Positions 19,283 to 29,490 of a DNA stretch of 64,000 nucleotides are shown here, in pieces. Within the stretch, counting starts at the first letter, position 1, and each line of letters opens with the position of its first letter. A program made the translations under genes and the position numbers. This stretch comes from Bdellovibrio sp. ZAP7. Its GTDB lineage: Bacteria; Bdellovibrionota; Bdellovibrionia; Bdellovibrionales; Bdellovibrionaceae. The notes below the pieces were generated by a model. The model was not told where the DNA came from, did not search any database, and saw nothing but the letters and a program-made list of their open reading frames with translations. The stretch lies in assembly GCF_006874645.1 (NCBI RefSeq), contig NZ_CP030082.1:3348001-3412000 (forward strand). Direction: 5' to 3'.

Positions 19283-22200
19283 TTAGAACAATAAGAAATA
19301 CGTTCCGATGCGAACCCCCTGAACACTGCCCGCACCATTATAAAACTCTGTCGGCACCATCAAATCCATTGTGCCATCCCCGTTCACATCCCCTGTGGAC
19401 GTATTAGAATAGAAATAACGTGGAGCTTGCGTGCTTGTATCTGCACGTTGAACGATATAAGGCTTCAAGTGCCCCGAGCTGTCGGCTACAACTGATGTAT
19501 CCGGATAGTCCATCGTATGCAGACCTGTGGCTGATCCAAAGAACACTACACCGCGACCGAAGTTCGAGATTGAATTGACTTGATCGTCCCAGAAAGGAGC
19601 ACCCAATACGACATCGTCGTAGCCGTCACCATTGAAGTCGCCTTTCTTTTTTCTGCCTGACATAATTTCATAGCCACTGAGATCACCCGAATTGGAGTCC
19701 CAGATATAGAAAGGCATGGGAGCTGGTTTCATATTCCCGGATGCTTGCGCACACTCTGCCATCGGCACGACACCACTAGCAACGATCACGTTGTCCGAAA
19801 ATTTATATTGGGTGTTTAAATTTGAACCTAATGTTGTCCACATATCCGTTGCATTGTCGTTACCGCAAAGGGGACCATAAAAAATATAGCCCATGCCAGC
19901 AGAATCCAACCCACTCTTAGGAGATTCCGCCGAAGAAACGATCAGATCTTCATAACCATCATTGTTGACATCACCAGCGGAAGCCACCATCCATCCGAAT
20001 TTGCGGTTCGTGCGATTGGATCCCAAATCGCCATTAATAATGGGCGGCATCAGTGAACGCACTTTACCAGCTCCATTTAAATTCAGACTGGTCACATTCA
20101 AACTTTGGAACAGATCATCACTTTGGCAAGCCCCACTCGTTGCCGTGCTGTTGTAATAAGATCTTTGATCTGCTGCCAGGATACCGCTCGCACTGCCCCG
20201 GAATAAGAAAATGCGACCAAATGTATTGCGCGGATCGGAGTCATAATAACAAGAAGCCTCTTCCCAATCTGGAGCCGACACCACAAGGTCGTCTATACCG
20301 TCATGGTCAAAGTCCATCACCGCAACACTTTTACCAAAGTGATGTAACAATCGGTCATATCCATGCGGCACGTTATCAATGAATGGATCATACAAAAACT
20401 GCATTTTACAGTTTTTCGTGGTCGTACCCGTGCAGGCTTTATTAGTGCCGGACTCCGAACCATAAGCATCCACCATGTAAGAGGTATTTGCCGACGCAAG
20501 ATTATTGCCGACAGCAGGCTCCAGATCAGAAGCAGAATAGCCCTTCACTTTTGGGGTTTGCACACCGTTCGTCGATCCATAATAGATCCACATGCGACCA
20601 CTTTCATAGGTCGGAGTACCACCCGTACATCCCGAGTCTGTCGCATCTGAACATTGCCAACCAGTTCCTGAAGTCCATCCCCCACTGGCATTACCGTCTG
20701 GAGGTTGAACACCAATATTATATCCGCCAGATTTATTCTGAATAAAGAAACCGTTCGCGTAAGGACTGCTGATCACCAAATCCGACAATCCGTCTCCGTT
20801 GAAATCACCGTGATAGATTAACTCACGACGGCTGACAGCCCCGTTCGTACCGCTCGCTGTGTTGGTTGGACTTTCTTGGAAAGCCCAGCGCTTCGTTACA
20901 ATCTGAGGATCGCCGTACGCAGGCACCCACTGAGGATTGTTAACCGCTTGCAAGCCTGAACGCGAGCCATAATATACAACAACCTGACCGCCGCTTTGGA
21001 TGGTTGCATCCACGAAAACAACGTCCGCGAATCCGTCACCATTTACATCGCCCGCATCAAAGGCACGATGAGCCCAAGTACTGCTCAAATTCGTAGGCTG
21101 AGAAATCAGCTGTGGCAAGGCGATATCGTCCATGGTGATCCCTTGTGCCGGCGTCGTCGCTGGATAACAAGAATCATCGTTCGTGCTGGAGTCTTTAAAA
21201 ATCTTCGTCTTATTTGCCAAGCAATAGTCAGTTGTAACCAAACCAATCTTTGAGCCAAAGAAAATCACCGCTTCTGTCGTATAAGCCGTCGTATTTTTCG
21301 ATGGACGAGTGATCTTGGCAACCGCATCGGCATAACCATCACGATTAATGTCGCCAACGATACGAATACTGTCATACCCAAATAGCTGCGGACTCCCCAA
21401 AGTATCGTAAATCGCAAATGAGGGTACGGAGTTTACTGATGGCAATGCTTGGCCACTACTGTTGAAGCCGTAAATACCTCCACCACCATTTTTGGATGTT
21501 TTGTCTAAGTAAGTTCCAGCCGCGACGTCATTCAACGGACGAACGCCGGTGAAATCGCCATCAAAGTTCCCCACAGCAACTGAGCGGCCCATATAATCAA
21601 AAGCCTGCGCTCCGGAATTATAGAATTTCAAAAAGTTCGTCGTAAGACCTGCTCCCGCCAAACTTGTAAAAGCGTATACCGCACCAGAGTTCGCACCTTT
21701 GGTATTATCGCCGACGGCACCCACGATAATGTCCTTCAGACCGTCACCCGTCACATCGCCGACGGCAATACCCTCTGGATGCATTCCCAGATTATAGTAG
21801 GCTCCAATTGAATTACTGCGAATCAACGTCGGTGCACACTGCTCACGAACCACAGCATTGTCCGTTGTGAACGCCGCACACTGAGCAAGTCCATCATTCC
21901 AATCCAAATCTTTATTGGTAGGAGACACCGGATCGATTTGATAGAAGTCATTGTATTCATAGCGTCTGTAGGGATTTCCGTAGTACACCCACAAAGCGCC
22001 CGTGTTTGTATTGGCGTAATTCGAGAAATAACCTGTTCCTACGACAGCTTCAGCATACCCGTCCCCATTTGTATCGGAAGGACTGGTGATCACTGCATTA
22101 TTGCTATCATAGTGTGATGGATCTCCGACCAACGCAACGGAAGTACCGAAGCCCAAGTTCTTCAATTTATTCCCACCACTTGTTTTATATCCACTGCGCG

Positions 22201-24514
22201 GAAATAAAATTCTGACACTGGCTGAATTCACCAGGCAAGAATAGTGTTCGCCAGGGTTACTCATCTTTCGGCCACTGCAGCCCCAGAAAGCATTGCGCGA
22301 TGGGCTTTCCTGAACGCCGGGCGCCGGTGGTGTATCTGCCCCACGACCGAAATACAAGAAAGCGGCCCCAACTCCATCACCCACATTGGCCGTGGTAGCT
22401 GCATTTGTTGGTAAGCCATAATAATGGGCTGATCCATCCGCGTTGCTCGTAAATCCTCCCCAACCACCGTTGGTGAAACCAAAAGAAGCACATTCGCCAC
22501 TACCGGGATTGCAGGCCCCAATAAGTTTTAGTTTTGATAAACTGGTAATTTGCGGATAACGATCGCCAGGAGCTCCGACAATCATGTCAGAGCCACCCAC
22601 CAATTTATCCAAGGTATTGCGAATGCGGTACTTACCGTCGACATCAGCACCACCCGCAACAGAGTATCCGAACAACTGACCTTCATGCGGAGTTGGCGAG
22701 AAAATCTTTAAGAAACGGAATTTTACGGATGAATCTGAGGTTGGAGTCTCGTATCCCAAGCCACTCTTAGATCCAAAGAACATAGCAACGTAACCCGTTT
22801 TTATAACCATCTTTGCTGTACCGGATGCATTCGAATCAGCAACACCATCCCAAGGCGCCGTTGGTGCCCCCACCGCAATGTCATCGTATCCGTCAGCATT
22901 AAAGTCTCCGACAAAAGAAACTGAAAAACCAAACTGTGGATCATCGGCATTCATCATAGAACTTGGATTTATGTAGGCACTTGGCAAGATTGCCATGTTC
23001 GGCCATAGCATCACTGCGGAGCACGTCGCATTTTCGACCAAGCCATTACAAGTTTCGACGTTTTGCTGCATATCTTTGATACGTGAAGGAGCCGTCAAAC
23101 CTTTGGAGCTTCCGAAAAAGACAAAAGCAGCCCCGTCGTAAGTTTTATCCCCTGATGATGTTTTCGGAGTATTATAACCAGGGGCACCCACCAACAAATC
23201 TTGGCAGGCATTCCCAAGCAATGTATCACCATTTAAATTTCCGCTGCCGGAAAGGGACTTACCAAAGCGCGAATAATCGGTCAGATCTTCGAAGGTCAAT
23301 AGTTGTGGATCAGAACCTGGATTCGCCGGATTGCGACTTGGAGCACCCGTGGTATTCAATTTGTAAACACCCGTCGCAGGGTTTCTTACAGAATAATAAA
23401 TATAAACTGCGCCCGCTTTTGGCGTTGTCACACCAGCAGAAGTCACCGACACACTTGGCAATCCGATCGCCAGATCAGGATAACCATCGCAGTTGAAATC
23501 GCCTGTCGTCATGGCTTCACCCATAAAGGCCACACCCGAATCCACTGCTTTGATAGGAGGGATCGCATTCAATCCCAAAATGCCTTTAATATATGTACTG
23601 AGCTTATCGAAAATCAGAGTTTCAGTTTTGCCAGCGGCAGTATAGCTGACTTGCAAAGAGAGGTTTTCAACTTTGCCATTCGTCACACCTGAACCCGGAG
23701 AAAAGACAATCGTCCCAACGCCCGTTAAGGGATCTGAAATCGGTAATGAACCCAAATACATACGGGACACATAGTTTTCATTTTTATAAGTCGAGTTAAC
23801 CACCGGTGACACTTTGACGAAGGGAAGTGAACCGATAGAAATCGGACTGAGTTCATACGTGGGCGTCGGGAATGAGGAATTTGTGCTGATATTTACGGAT
23901 TTGGTTGGACGCTCGTATGTTTCATCCAAGTACTTCACCTGTACGACAAAGTGATAGCGCGTGGAACCTTCCATACCCCGGAATGTGTATTTAGTATCGT
24001 AAGCCGTGTAATCGACCGCAGTCCAATTGCTCGTATTGCTCGCCGTTGGATCTTCATATTTTTTCAGATAGATCTGATAAGATGCAACCTTGGGAGCATA
24101 AGTCCAAGACAAAACCAAATTCCCGTCAGAGTCTTTGATGACTTTATCAACGCCACCGAATGGTTTGAGCGTGGTCACCGCAATTTCTTTATTTCCACCA
24201 ATACTCAAAGTCCCATCGGTTGCAACGACTTTGAAAGTGTAAGCTGTATTAGGGTTCAAATTGCGAATGATCGCCTCGGACCGAGGAGTTTCCGCAACGG
24301 CGGTACTGGAGGTGTTATTATAAACTTGATAATTTTTATAACGATCGTGCAAATTCCAATAGACACGCACAGCTGTCGGAGACAACGGTTCAACGCCTGC
24401 GATACCGGAGAAGTCTTTTAAAACACTGCCCGTTTCAACTTTTTCTGTGCAGGACAGTGTCGTGAATAAAACAGATCCCAACAGGGCCCATTTGATCAAC
24501 TTAGTAAAGGACAT
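19283..24514 (-). CDS. Giant Fn3 and FG-GAP repeat lipoprotein (integrin-alpha-like), copy 2
   Basis: Start placed at ATG 24514 because GGGAG lies 8 bases upstream; the codon six residues earlier lacks a site. The 1743-residue product has lipobox TTLSC (Cys22), two N-terminal fibronectin type III domains (about 30-210), then about 13 FG-GAP repeats with calcium-binding loops such as GDFNCDGYPD, GDFNADGYDD, GDVNGDGFAD, GDVNNDGYED and GDFNGDGYDD, each followed by a short hydrophobic IAVGAP-like strand. FG-GAP repeats form beta-propellers like integrin alpha heads, so about two propellers are expected. Its start lies 14 bp inside the end of the 1567-residue paralogue, which has the same layout, so the pair arose by duplication. 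Confidence 0.87.
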   Translation of the reverse strand: MSFTKLIKWALLGSVLFTTLSCTEKVETGSVLKDFSGIAGVEPLSPTAVRVYWNLHDRYKNYQVYNNTSSTAVAETPRSEAIIRNLNPNTAYTFKVVATDGTLSIGGNKEIAVTTLKPFGGVDKVIKDSDGNLVLSWTYAPKVASYQIYLKKYEDPTASNTSNWTAVDYTAYDTKYTFRGMEGSTRYHFVVQVKYLDETYERPTKSVNISTNSSFPTPTYELSPISIGSLPFVKVSPVVNSTYKNENYVSRMYLGSLPISDPLTGVGTIVFSPGSGVTNGKVENLSLQVSYTAAGKTETLIFDKLSTYIKGILGLNAIPPIKAVDSGVAFMGEAMTTGDFNCDGYPDLAIGLPSVSVTSAGVTTPKAGAVYIYYSVRNPATGVYKLNTTGAPSRNPANPGSDPQLLTFEDLTDYSRFGKSLSGSGNLNGDTLLGNACQDLLVGAPGYNTPKTSSGDKTYDGAAFVFFGSSKGLTAPSRIKDMQQNVETCNGLVENATCSAVMLWPNMAILPSAYINPSSMMNADDPQFGFSVSFVGDFNADGYDDIAVGAPTAPWDGVADSNASGTAKMVIKTGYVAMFFGSKSGLGYETPTSDSSVKFRFLKIFSPTPHEGQLFGYSVAGGADVDGKYRIRNTLDKLVGGSDMIVGAPGDRYPQITSLSKLKLIGACNPGSGECASFGFTNGGWGGFTSNADGSAHYYGLPTNAATTANVGDGVGAAFLYFGRGADTPPAPGVQESPSRNAFWGCSGRKMSNPGEHYSCLVNSASVRILFPRSGYKTSGGNKLKNLGFGTSVALVGDPSHYDSNNAVITSPSDTNGDGYAEAVVGTGYFSNYANTNTGALWVYYGNPYRRYEYNDFYQIDPVSPTNKDLDWNDGLAQCAAFTTDNAVVREQCAPTLIRSNSIGAYYNLGMHPEGIAVGDVTGDGLKDIIVGAVGDNTKGANSGAVYAFTSLAGAGLTTNFLKFYNSGAQAFDYMGRSVAVGNFDGDFTGVRPLNDVAAGTYLDKTSKNGGGGIYGFNSSGQALPSVNSVPSFAIYDTLGSPQLFGYDSIRIVGDINRDGYADAVAKITRPSKNTTAYTTEAVIFFGSKIGLVTTDYCLANKTKIFKDSSTNDDSCYPATTPAQGITMDDIALPQLISQPTNLSSTWAHRAFDAGDVNGDGFADVVFVDATIQSGGQVVVYYGSRSGLQAVNNPQWVPAYGDPQIVTKRWAFQESPTNTASGTNGAVSRRELIYHGDFNGDGLSDLVISSPYANGFFIQNKSGGYNIGVQPPDGNASGGWTSGTGWQCSDATDSGCTGGTPTYESGRMWIYYGSTNGVQTPKVKGYSASDLEPAVGNNLASANTSYMVDAYGSESGTNKACTGTTTKNCKMQFLYDPFIDNVPHGYDRLLHHFGKSVAVMDFDHDGIDDLVVSAPDWEEASCYYDSDPRNTFGRIFLFRGSASGILAADQRSYYNSTATSGACQSDDLFQSLNVTSLNLNGAGKVRSLMPPIINGDLGSNRTNRKFGWMVASAGDVNNDGYEDLIVSSAESPKSGLDSAGMGYIFYGPLCGNDNATDMWTTLGSNLNTQYKFSDNVIVASGVVPMAECAQASGNMKPAPMPFYIWDSNSGDLSGYEIMSGRKKKGDFNGDGYDDVVLGAPFWDDQVNSISNFGRGVVFFGSATGLHTMDYPDTSVVADSSGHLKPYIVQRADTSTQAPRYFYSNTSTGDVNGDGTMDLMVPTEFYNGAGSVQGVRIGTYFLLF

Positions 24515-27500
24515 ACACGACTCCCGTTGCAAATGCTTTTCCAGAGGGATGACTGCGGCCCGGAGCCCCTAACAAAACATCAGGAATTCCATCACCGTTG
24601 ATATCACCTGCCGGTGAACTCGAAATATATGTAAACTCAGAGGCCTCACGATTTGGCAGATACAAAAGCGTCGGCTCGCAGACTGGTGTCGTTCCACCGT
24701 AACAACGAGGTGTTGTCGTCGGAGCTGAATCAATTTTCAGACCATATTCGCCGCCATAGAAAACAACGAAAGCTCCCGTGTTCGCTAAGACAGTATCCAG
24801 ATCATAGTTTCGGCCCGGAACATTGACGATGATGTCAGCATAACCGTCGGCATTGATATCGCCGACGGCCGCAATCCCCGCCCCAAAATGATCTGTTGTA
24901 GAACCTTGGAATAATGTCGGAGAAGAACGTTGTGGTTTTAGATCCATATTTCCGACATTCACAGTGTTGATCGGCAAAGCACCCGTGCCGAAATAAGTTG
25001 TCGAGTTGATATCCGTCGCACCCTTGAAGGCCATGACCGTACCTACCGCACCACCAAAGAAAGTGTAAACTGTTGCATTCACCGAGGCCGTCGGAGTGCG
25101 AGGTGCCGAGACAACCAGATCGCTCACGCCATCTTTATTAATGTCACCCGGAGCGATCACACTGTAACCAAAGCCTTCACCGGTTGTAGAACCTTGAAGT
25201 TTTTGAACAGGAGTATAAGCCAATCCTCGGTTTGTGCCTTTGTACAAGTACGCGCGGCCCGTATAGGTCGAATACCCCGGATCGCCGACCACAAGCTCGT
25301 CATAAATTTCTCCAGACTGCGTTTCCAAAGATTTGATGGCGGCCGTGCTCCAACCAAAGCGAACCCCACCCACACCTTCGTTCGATAACAACATCTGAAC
25401 TTTACAAACAGCGGGGACCGTTACGGTGCATGGATTTTCAATCACGATGTCTGCCGCATTGCCGTTGGAATCGCTTAACAGAGTTTTACCATTCGTACGA
25501 TTTGTTTGCGGACCATCTTTTGAGCCATAAAAAACAAAGACACGACCGTAGTTCGCAGTCGTATAGAGCAATGAACCCACACGAACATCCGTCGATGGAA
25601 GATCTGCAGAGTCAGTGGCTACCGTAAAATCACCATAACCGTCGCCATTAAAGTCACCATATGTCACCGCCCGATTTCTAGGATTGAAATCAGAGAATCC
25701 CAATTCACTAGGCACAATATTAGCCGCGGTACGTTTCGTCCCCCCCGAATAGTGAAAATAGACAGCACTGGAATCCGCCAGGGCAAAGCTCATTGGATTC
25801 TGTCCTACAGGGGAAACTGAAGGCGTCGAGCTTGCAACCAAACCACTCGATGAACCATAGTAAATGTATGAAGATCTGTTACCGATCACCATCAAGTCAT
25901 CGTAGCCATCACCATTCACACTGCCTATACGATAGAACTCCCCACCCAAGCCTGAATCTAAATCCACAACTAATTTCAACGGGGCCAAATCCGTCGCCGG
26001 ATTTCTCGACGGCTCAGGGGTTAGAACCAATCCCGCGGCGCTGCCGTAATAAATCACAACTTCAACCGTATTGCCGACAGAGATTTGGGTAACGACATCC
26101 TGATATCCATCACCATTAAAGTCCCCAGCCACCTTCGCACGCTCATAGTGATAGTTTAGCTCTTTACTGAAGTTCACATTGATCGTTTGATCAGCCTTCG
26201 TCACAGAAGATGCGAAGTTACCGGTGGAATTAAAAATAAATGCGCCGCCATTATAATAGACGGGCGAAGACATAAATGGAGCGCCCACGATTAAATCACC
26301 TGAGCCATCACCATTAAAATCAGCTCCGGCAGCCCCACCCAAACCGAAGTTTGAGTTTGCGGTGAGGTCCCGCGGATAAATAACAGAGGCACCAAATGGA
26401 TTCACGCCACCGCTGTACCAAGTACAGTTGGTCGAACAAACCGTGTTGTCATTATCTGACAAGCGAGGTGTATCTATACGGGTAGTGCCTTCATAACCCA
26501 GAGTGGAAACATCCGGCTTATATAAATATATTACACCACTGCCAGCGATTGTTGAACTGCCCGTCGAAGCTGTCGTGGAACGATATGGAGCTGAAATCGC
26601 TAGCGATGGCATCGCGCGTGAAATGGTCTCGATATCGGCAACAGTCCCCATCGAATAGCCGAATTGAACATAGGACTCAGGAGGATTCGTATGCAACACC
26701 TGATTTTCACAATGCTTCAAAGCTCCCGTGGTTACATTCGTATTGCGGGAATCGCAAGCCACACGATTGATAGCAGTAATACTTTGTTGAGGATCCAAAA
26801 TCCCCACGATGCCGCCCGTAGCATAGTCATTCGATCGCGGTGTCACGTAGTATCCGAACACCACCCCGGCATTGGTCATGCCGCTTACGGTGGAGGTAGG
26901 AGCGCCGACAAAGACAGCCCCATTTAAATTCGGAACATTGTTGGTCGCACCAATAATGTTAGTCAGAGGATAACCATTCTGATTCGGAACACCGAGAATG
27001 CTGGAACCATAGCCTTGCACAGTGATATAGTTAGCTTCTGAATTTGCACTCAGATCTGGATAAGATTCCTGACACGTCCATGACAAGATCTTTTGTAGAT
27101 CCGCAGCGCCACTCGCAATCGTAGGCATCACACCTTTACAAGCAAGGATCGATCCTCGCCCGGAAGAACGACCTGGTACACCGATCACCAAGTCATCACA
27201 CTTGGTGAAGTCATAGCCTTTATTTTTAGGAGCTGGAGACGTTTCTCCCGCATAATTCGTTTGTCTGAATTTATAGGTAGCATTGTTTTCACAGACACGG
27301 GAATTATAAGCCGTCCCCAAAGCTTTGGCGAAGTCTTCGGTGAAACTTTTCCCGGCGAAGGTTCCATCCGCTGCGATCAAAGAAGTTAGACCAATACTTT
27401 CCGCATCAATGACGGGGAAGGACTTTGTCGATGTAACCGGAAAAAGTCCCATGCGATCGCCACGGAGAACCGTTACCTGGCGTTTATAATTTGGAGTAAC

Positions 27501-29204
27501 GTAAGTCGTCACGCCAATCGCCAAATCATCAAAGCCATCATTATTAAAATCACCGAATGAAATAGACGTAGTCGCAACTGTCGTGTCGTCATAGATTTTT
27601 ACTGGACGGCATTTAAATGAGGTCGGATCACAAGTCGTTTCATTCACTCCGTACGAAATACCACCCGAACCCGTCACCAAACCTCGAGTCGGATCACCGA
27701 AGGCGACAAATACTTGACCCTGGCTGGTCATCATTGCCAAGTCATCACAGCGATAGATCTTTTTAACCTTAGAAATATCTGAAACACCCGAGGCCGGAGT
27801 AAATAAATTGTCACAAAGGCCCACCTTGTTTGCCTTCGAGTCACTTAAATCGGTGTAGCGACTGAAACAGTCACCATTGATATTTCCAACTGCAAGGGCC
27901 TGCCCCAAGCGTGTTCCAGTTGGCAATCCCGGATAATAAACAAGTTGCGGATCAGGATAAGCGGCATCTGCACTTGGCGCTGGTGTTGTCTTGAGTGTCG
28001 GGCCAGGATCGATCAGATTTCCCTGAGCATCATAGTACGGGGGAGCATCGTATCCATAATATATGACAACGGCACCGGTGGAGTCCTCGTGCTTGTCCCC
28101 GACGTATGCCGTTGCCCGGGGTGCACTTACGGCGACATCCATCAAGCCGTCACAGTTAAAATCGCCAACAGCCACTTGAGATCCCAGCTCCTGCATGCCA
28201 AGACCACCATTCACCAGGCGTGGATACAGCGGAACAGGTGCCGACACTCCCTCAAGTGAGCGAATCAAAGGCTTTTTAATTTTTCCAGCACCTTCAATTA
28301 AAACGCTGACAATCGTACTAGCTCCAGTGGTGGAAGTTACTTTCGCATACATGTCTTTTTGCCCGGGAGAGATCGGCACGATCGAACGAAAATAGTCATT
28401 TCCGTTAACGATCGCCCAGCGAATATCTGTCGCCCGTTCAAAAATTTCTGTTGTATAAGTCGAATCACCACCCTCGGTCCAAAACCAAGGAAAATTTCCA
28501 ACGACTGCCATTTGCATTTTAACTGTTGGTAGATTTGCTAATTGAGATTGCACCAAAACACAGGGGGCTTTCGAATTGATATAGGTCTCTGACATATTGG
28601 CAGGCTCGAAAGTGCCGTCTTGATAGTAAGCCATCACCCAAAAACAATACTTGGTTCCGCTTGGCAAATTAGTCACGGATCCCACACTTTTATTGATGAT
28701 CGTTGCTGCTGGATTTGTTAAATCCCAGACTTCGCTCTCTTTTTTGGTATATATTTTATAGGTGACTCCTTCGCCATTTTTGACCCAGCTGACCTCCACC
28801 GACCCATTGGTTTGTGCCGTCAAACCTGAAGCTGGAACGCCACCGAAAGAGCTCATTGTTTTCACTGAAAGGGACTTATCGTACCCAATTTCAGTTCCAT
28901 CCGTAGCACTCACTCCGGTAACGGAGAAATCATAGAACGTATCCATAGCCAAAGGAGAAATTGTCGTCGTCGCAAATGTTTCAACTTTATCCGGGGCATT
29001 AAATCCTTTGCGATAGACACGATATTCCCTGAAACGTGCTTGGAGAGACCATGACAGCTTCACGGACGTTGGCGAGATCGCGACAGCTTCCTGCACACCT
29101 TCAAACTTTGAAGGAATGGATGTCCCCTGTAATCCAGCGTTGTTGCAAGAAGACAAGATGAAGCCAAATATGATTAGCGACGAACAAGAAAGGAGGTGTC
29201 TCAT
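24501..29204 (-). CDS. Giant Fn3 and FG-GAP repeat lipoprotein (integrin-alpha-like), copy 1
   Basis: The 1567-residue product has lipobox LSSC (Cys20) and two N-terminal Fn3 domains with SPTSVKLSWSLQARFREYRVY, closely matching the second copy. About ten FG-GAP repeats follow (GDFNCDGLMD, GDFNNDGFDD, GADFNGDGSGD, GDFNGDGYQD, GDINKDGVSD, GDINADGYAD, GDINGDGIPD). Many paired Cys residues lie in loops, which fits an exported, disulfide-bonded protein. It is the first gene of the adhesin operon. The divergent region 29205-29490 separates it from the FecR/Fn3-like gene. The ribosome site before ATG is weak. Confidence 0.87.
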   Translation of the reverse strand: MRHLLSCSSLIIFGFILSSCNNAGLQGTSIPSKFEGVQEAVAISPTSVKLSWSLQARFREYRVYRKGFNAPDKVETFATTTISPLAMDTFYDFSVTGVSATDGTEIGYDKSLSVKTMSSFGGVPASGLTAQTNGSVEVSWVKNGEGVTYKIYTKKESEVWDLTNPAATIINKSVGSVTNLPSGTKYCFWVMAYYQDGTFEPANMSETYINSKAPCVLVQSQLANLPTVKMQMAVVGNFPWFWTEGGDSTYTTEIFERATDIRWAIVNGNDYFRSIVPISPGQKDMYAKVTSTTGASTIVSVLIEGAGKIKKPLIRSLEGVSAPVPLYPRLVNGGLGMQELGSQVAVGDFNCDGLMDVAVSAPRATAYVGDKHEDSTGAVVIYYGYDAPPYYDAQGNLIDPGPTLKTTPAPSADAAYPDPQLVYYPGLPTGTRLGQALAVGNINGDCFSRYTDLSDSKANKVGLCDNLFTPASGVSDISKVKKIYRCDDLAMMTSQGQVFVAFGDPTRGLVTGSGGISYGVNETTCDPTSFKCRPVKIYDDTTVATTSISFGDFNNDGFDDLAIGVTTYVTPNYKRQVTVLRGDRMGLFPVTSTKSFPVIDAESIGLTSLIAADGTFAGKSFTEDFAKALGTAYNSRVCENNATYKFRQTNYAGETSPAPKNKGYDFTKCDDLVIGVPGRSSGRGSILACKGVMPTIASGAADLQKILSWTCQESYPDLSANSEANYITVQGYGSSILGVPNQNGYPLTNIIGATNNVPNLNGAVFVGAPTSTVSGMTNAGVVFGYYVTPRSNDYATGGIVGILDPQQSITAINRVACDSRNTNVTTGALKHCENQVLHTNPPESYVQFGYSMGTVADIETISRAMPSLAISAPYRSTTASTGSSTIAGSGVIYLYKPDVSTLGYEGTTRIDTPRLSDNDNTVCSTNCTWYSGGVNPFGASVIYPRDLTANSNFGLGGAAGADFNGDGSGDLIVGAPFMSSPVYYNGGAFIFNSTGNFASSVTKADQTINVNFSKELNYHYERAKVAGDFNGDGYQDVVTQISVGNTVEVVIYYGSAAGLVLTPEPSRNPATDLAPLKLVVDLDSGLGGEFYRIGSVNGDGYDDLMVIGNRSSYIYYGSSSGLVASSTPSVSPVGQNPMSFALADSSAVYFHYSGGTKRTAANIVPSELGFSDFNPRNRAVTYGDFNGDGYGDFTVATDSADLPSTDVRVGSLLYTTANYGRVFVFYGSKDGPQTNRTNGKTLLSDSNGNAADIVIENPCTVTVPAVCKVQMLLSNEGVGGVRFGWSTAAIKSLETQSGEIYDELVVGDPGYSTYTGRAYLYKGTNRGLAYTPVQKLQGSTTGEGFGYSVIAPGDINKDGVSDLVVSAPRTPTASVNATVYTFFGGAVGTVMAFKGATDINSTTYFGTGALPINTVNVGNMDLKPQRSSPTLFQGSTTDHFGAGIAAVGDINADGYADIIVNVPGRNYDLDTVLANTGAFVVFYGGEYGLKIDSAPTTTPRCYGGTTPVCEPTLLYLPNREASEFTYISSSPAGDINGDGIPDVLLGAPGRSHPSGKAFATGVVYVLY

Positions 29205-29490
29205 GACATTCAGTTTATAATTGCGAGAAAATTATTGGAAATCTTGAGACTTGAGAGCCCTCTATTGGTACAGGTGGCTTGATTCGAACATAAATTCGGC
29301 CGAAAACAGCGCGAGCTTGATTGTATTGAATATCAGCCGCGATTTTGCACGTTGCACGTGCAAAAAATAATGCATTCGCCAAACTCCACCGAACAATACC
29401 GAACACTTTCAAATGTCGCCGTACCTCGATGGGGTCGTAACGTGATCGCAATGAAGTGAAATCACCGCCACAAAATGAAATTATATGTGC

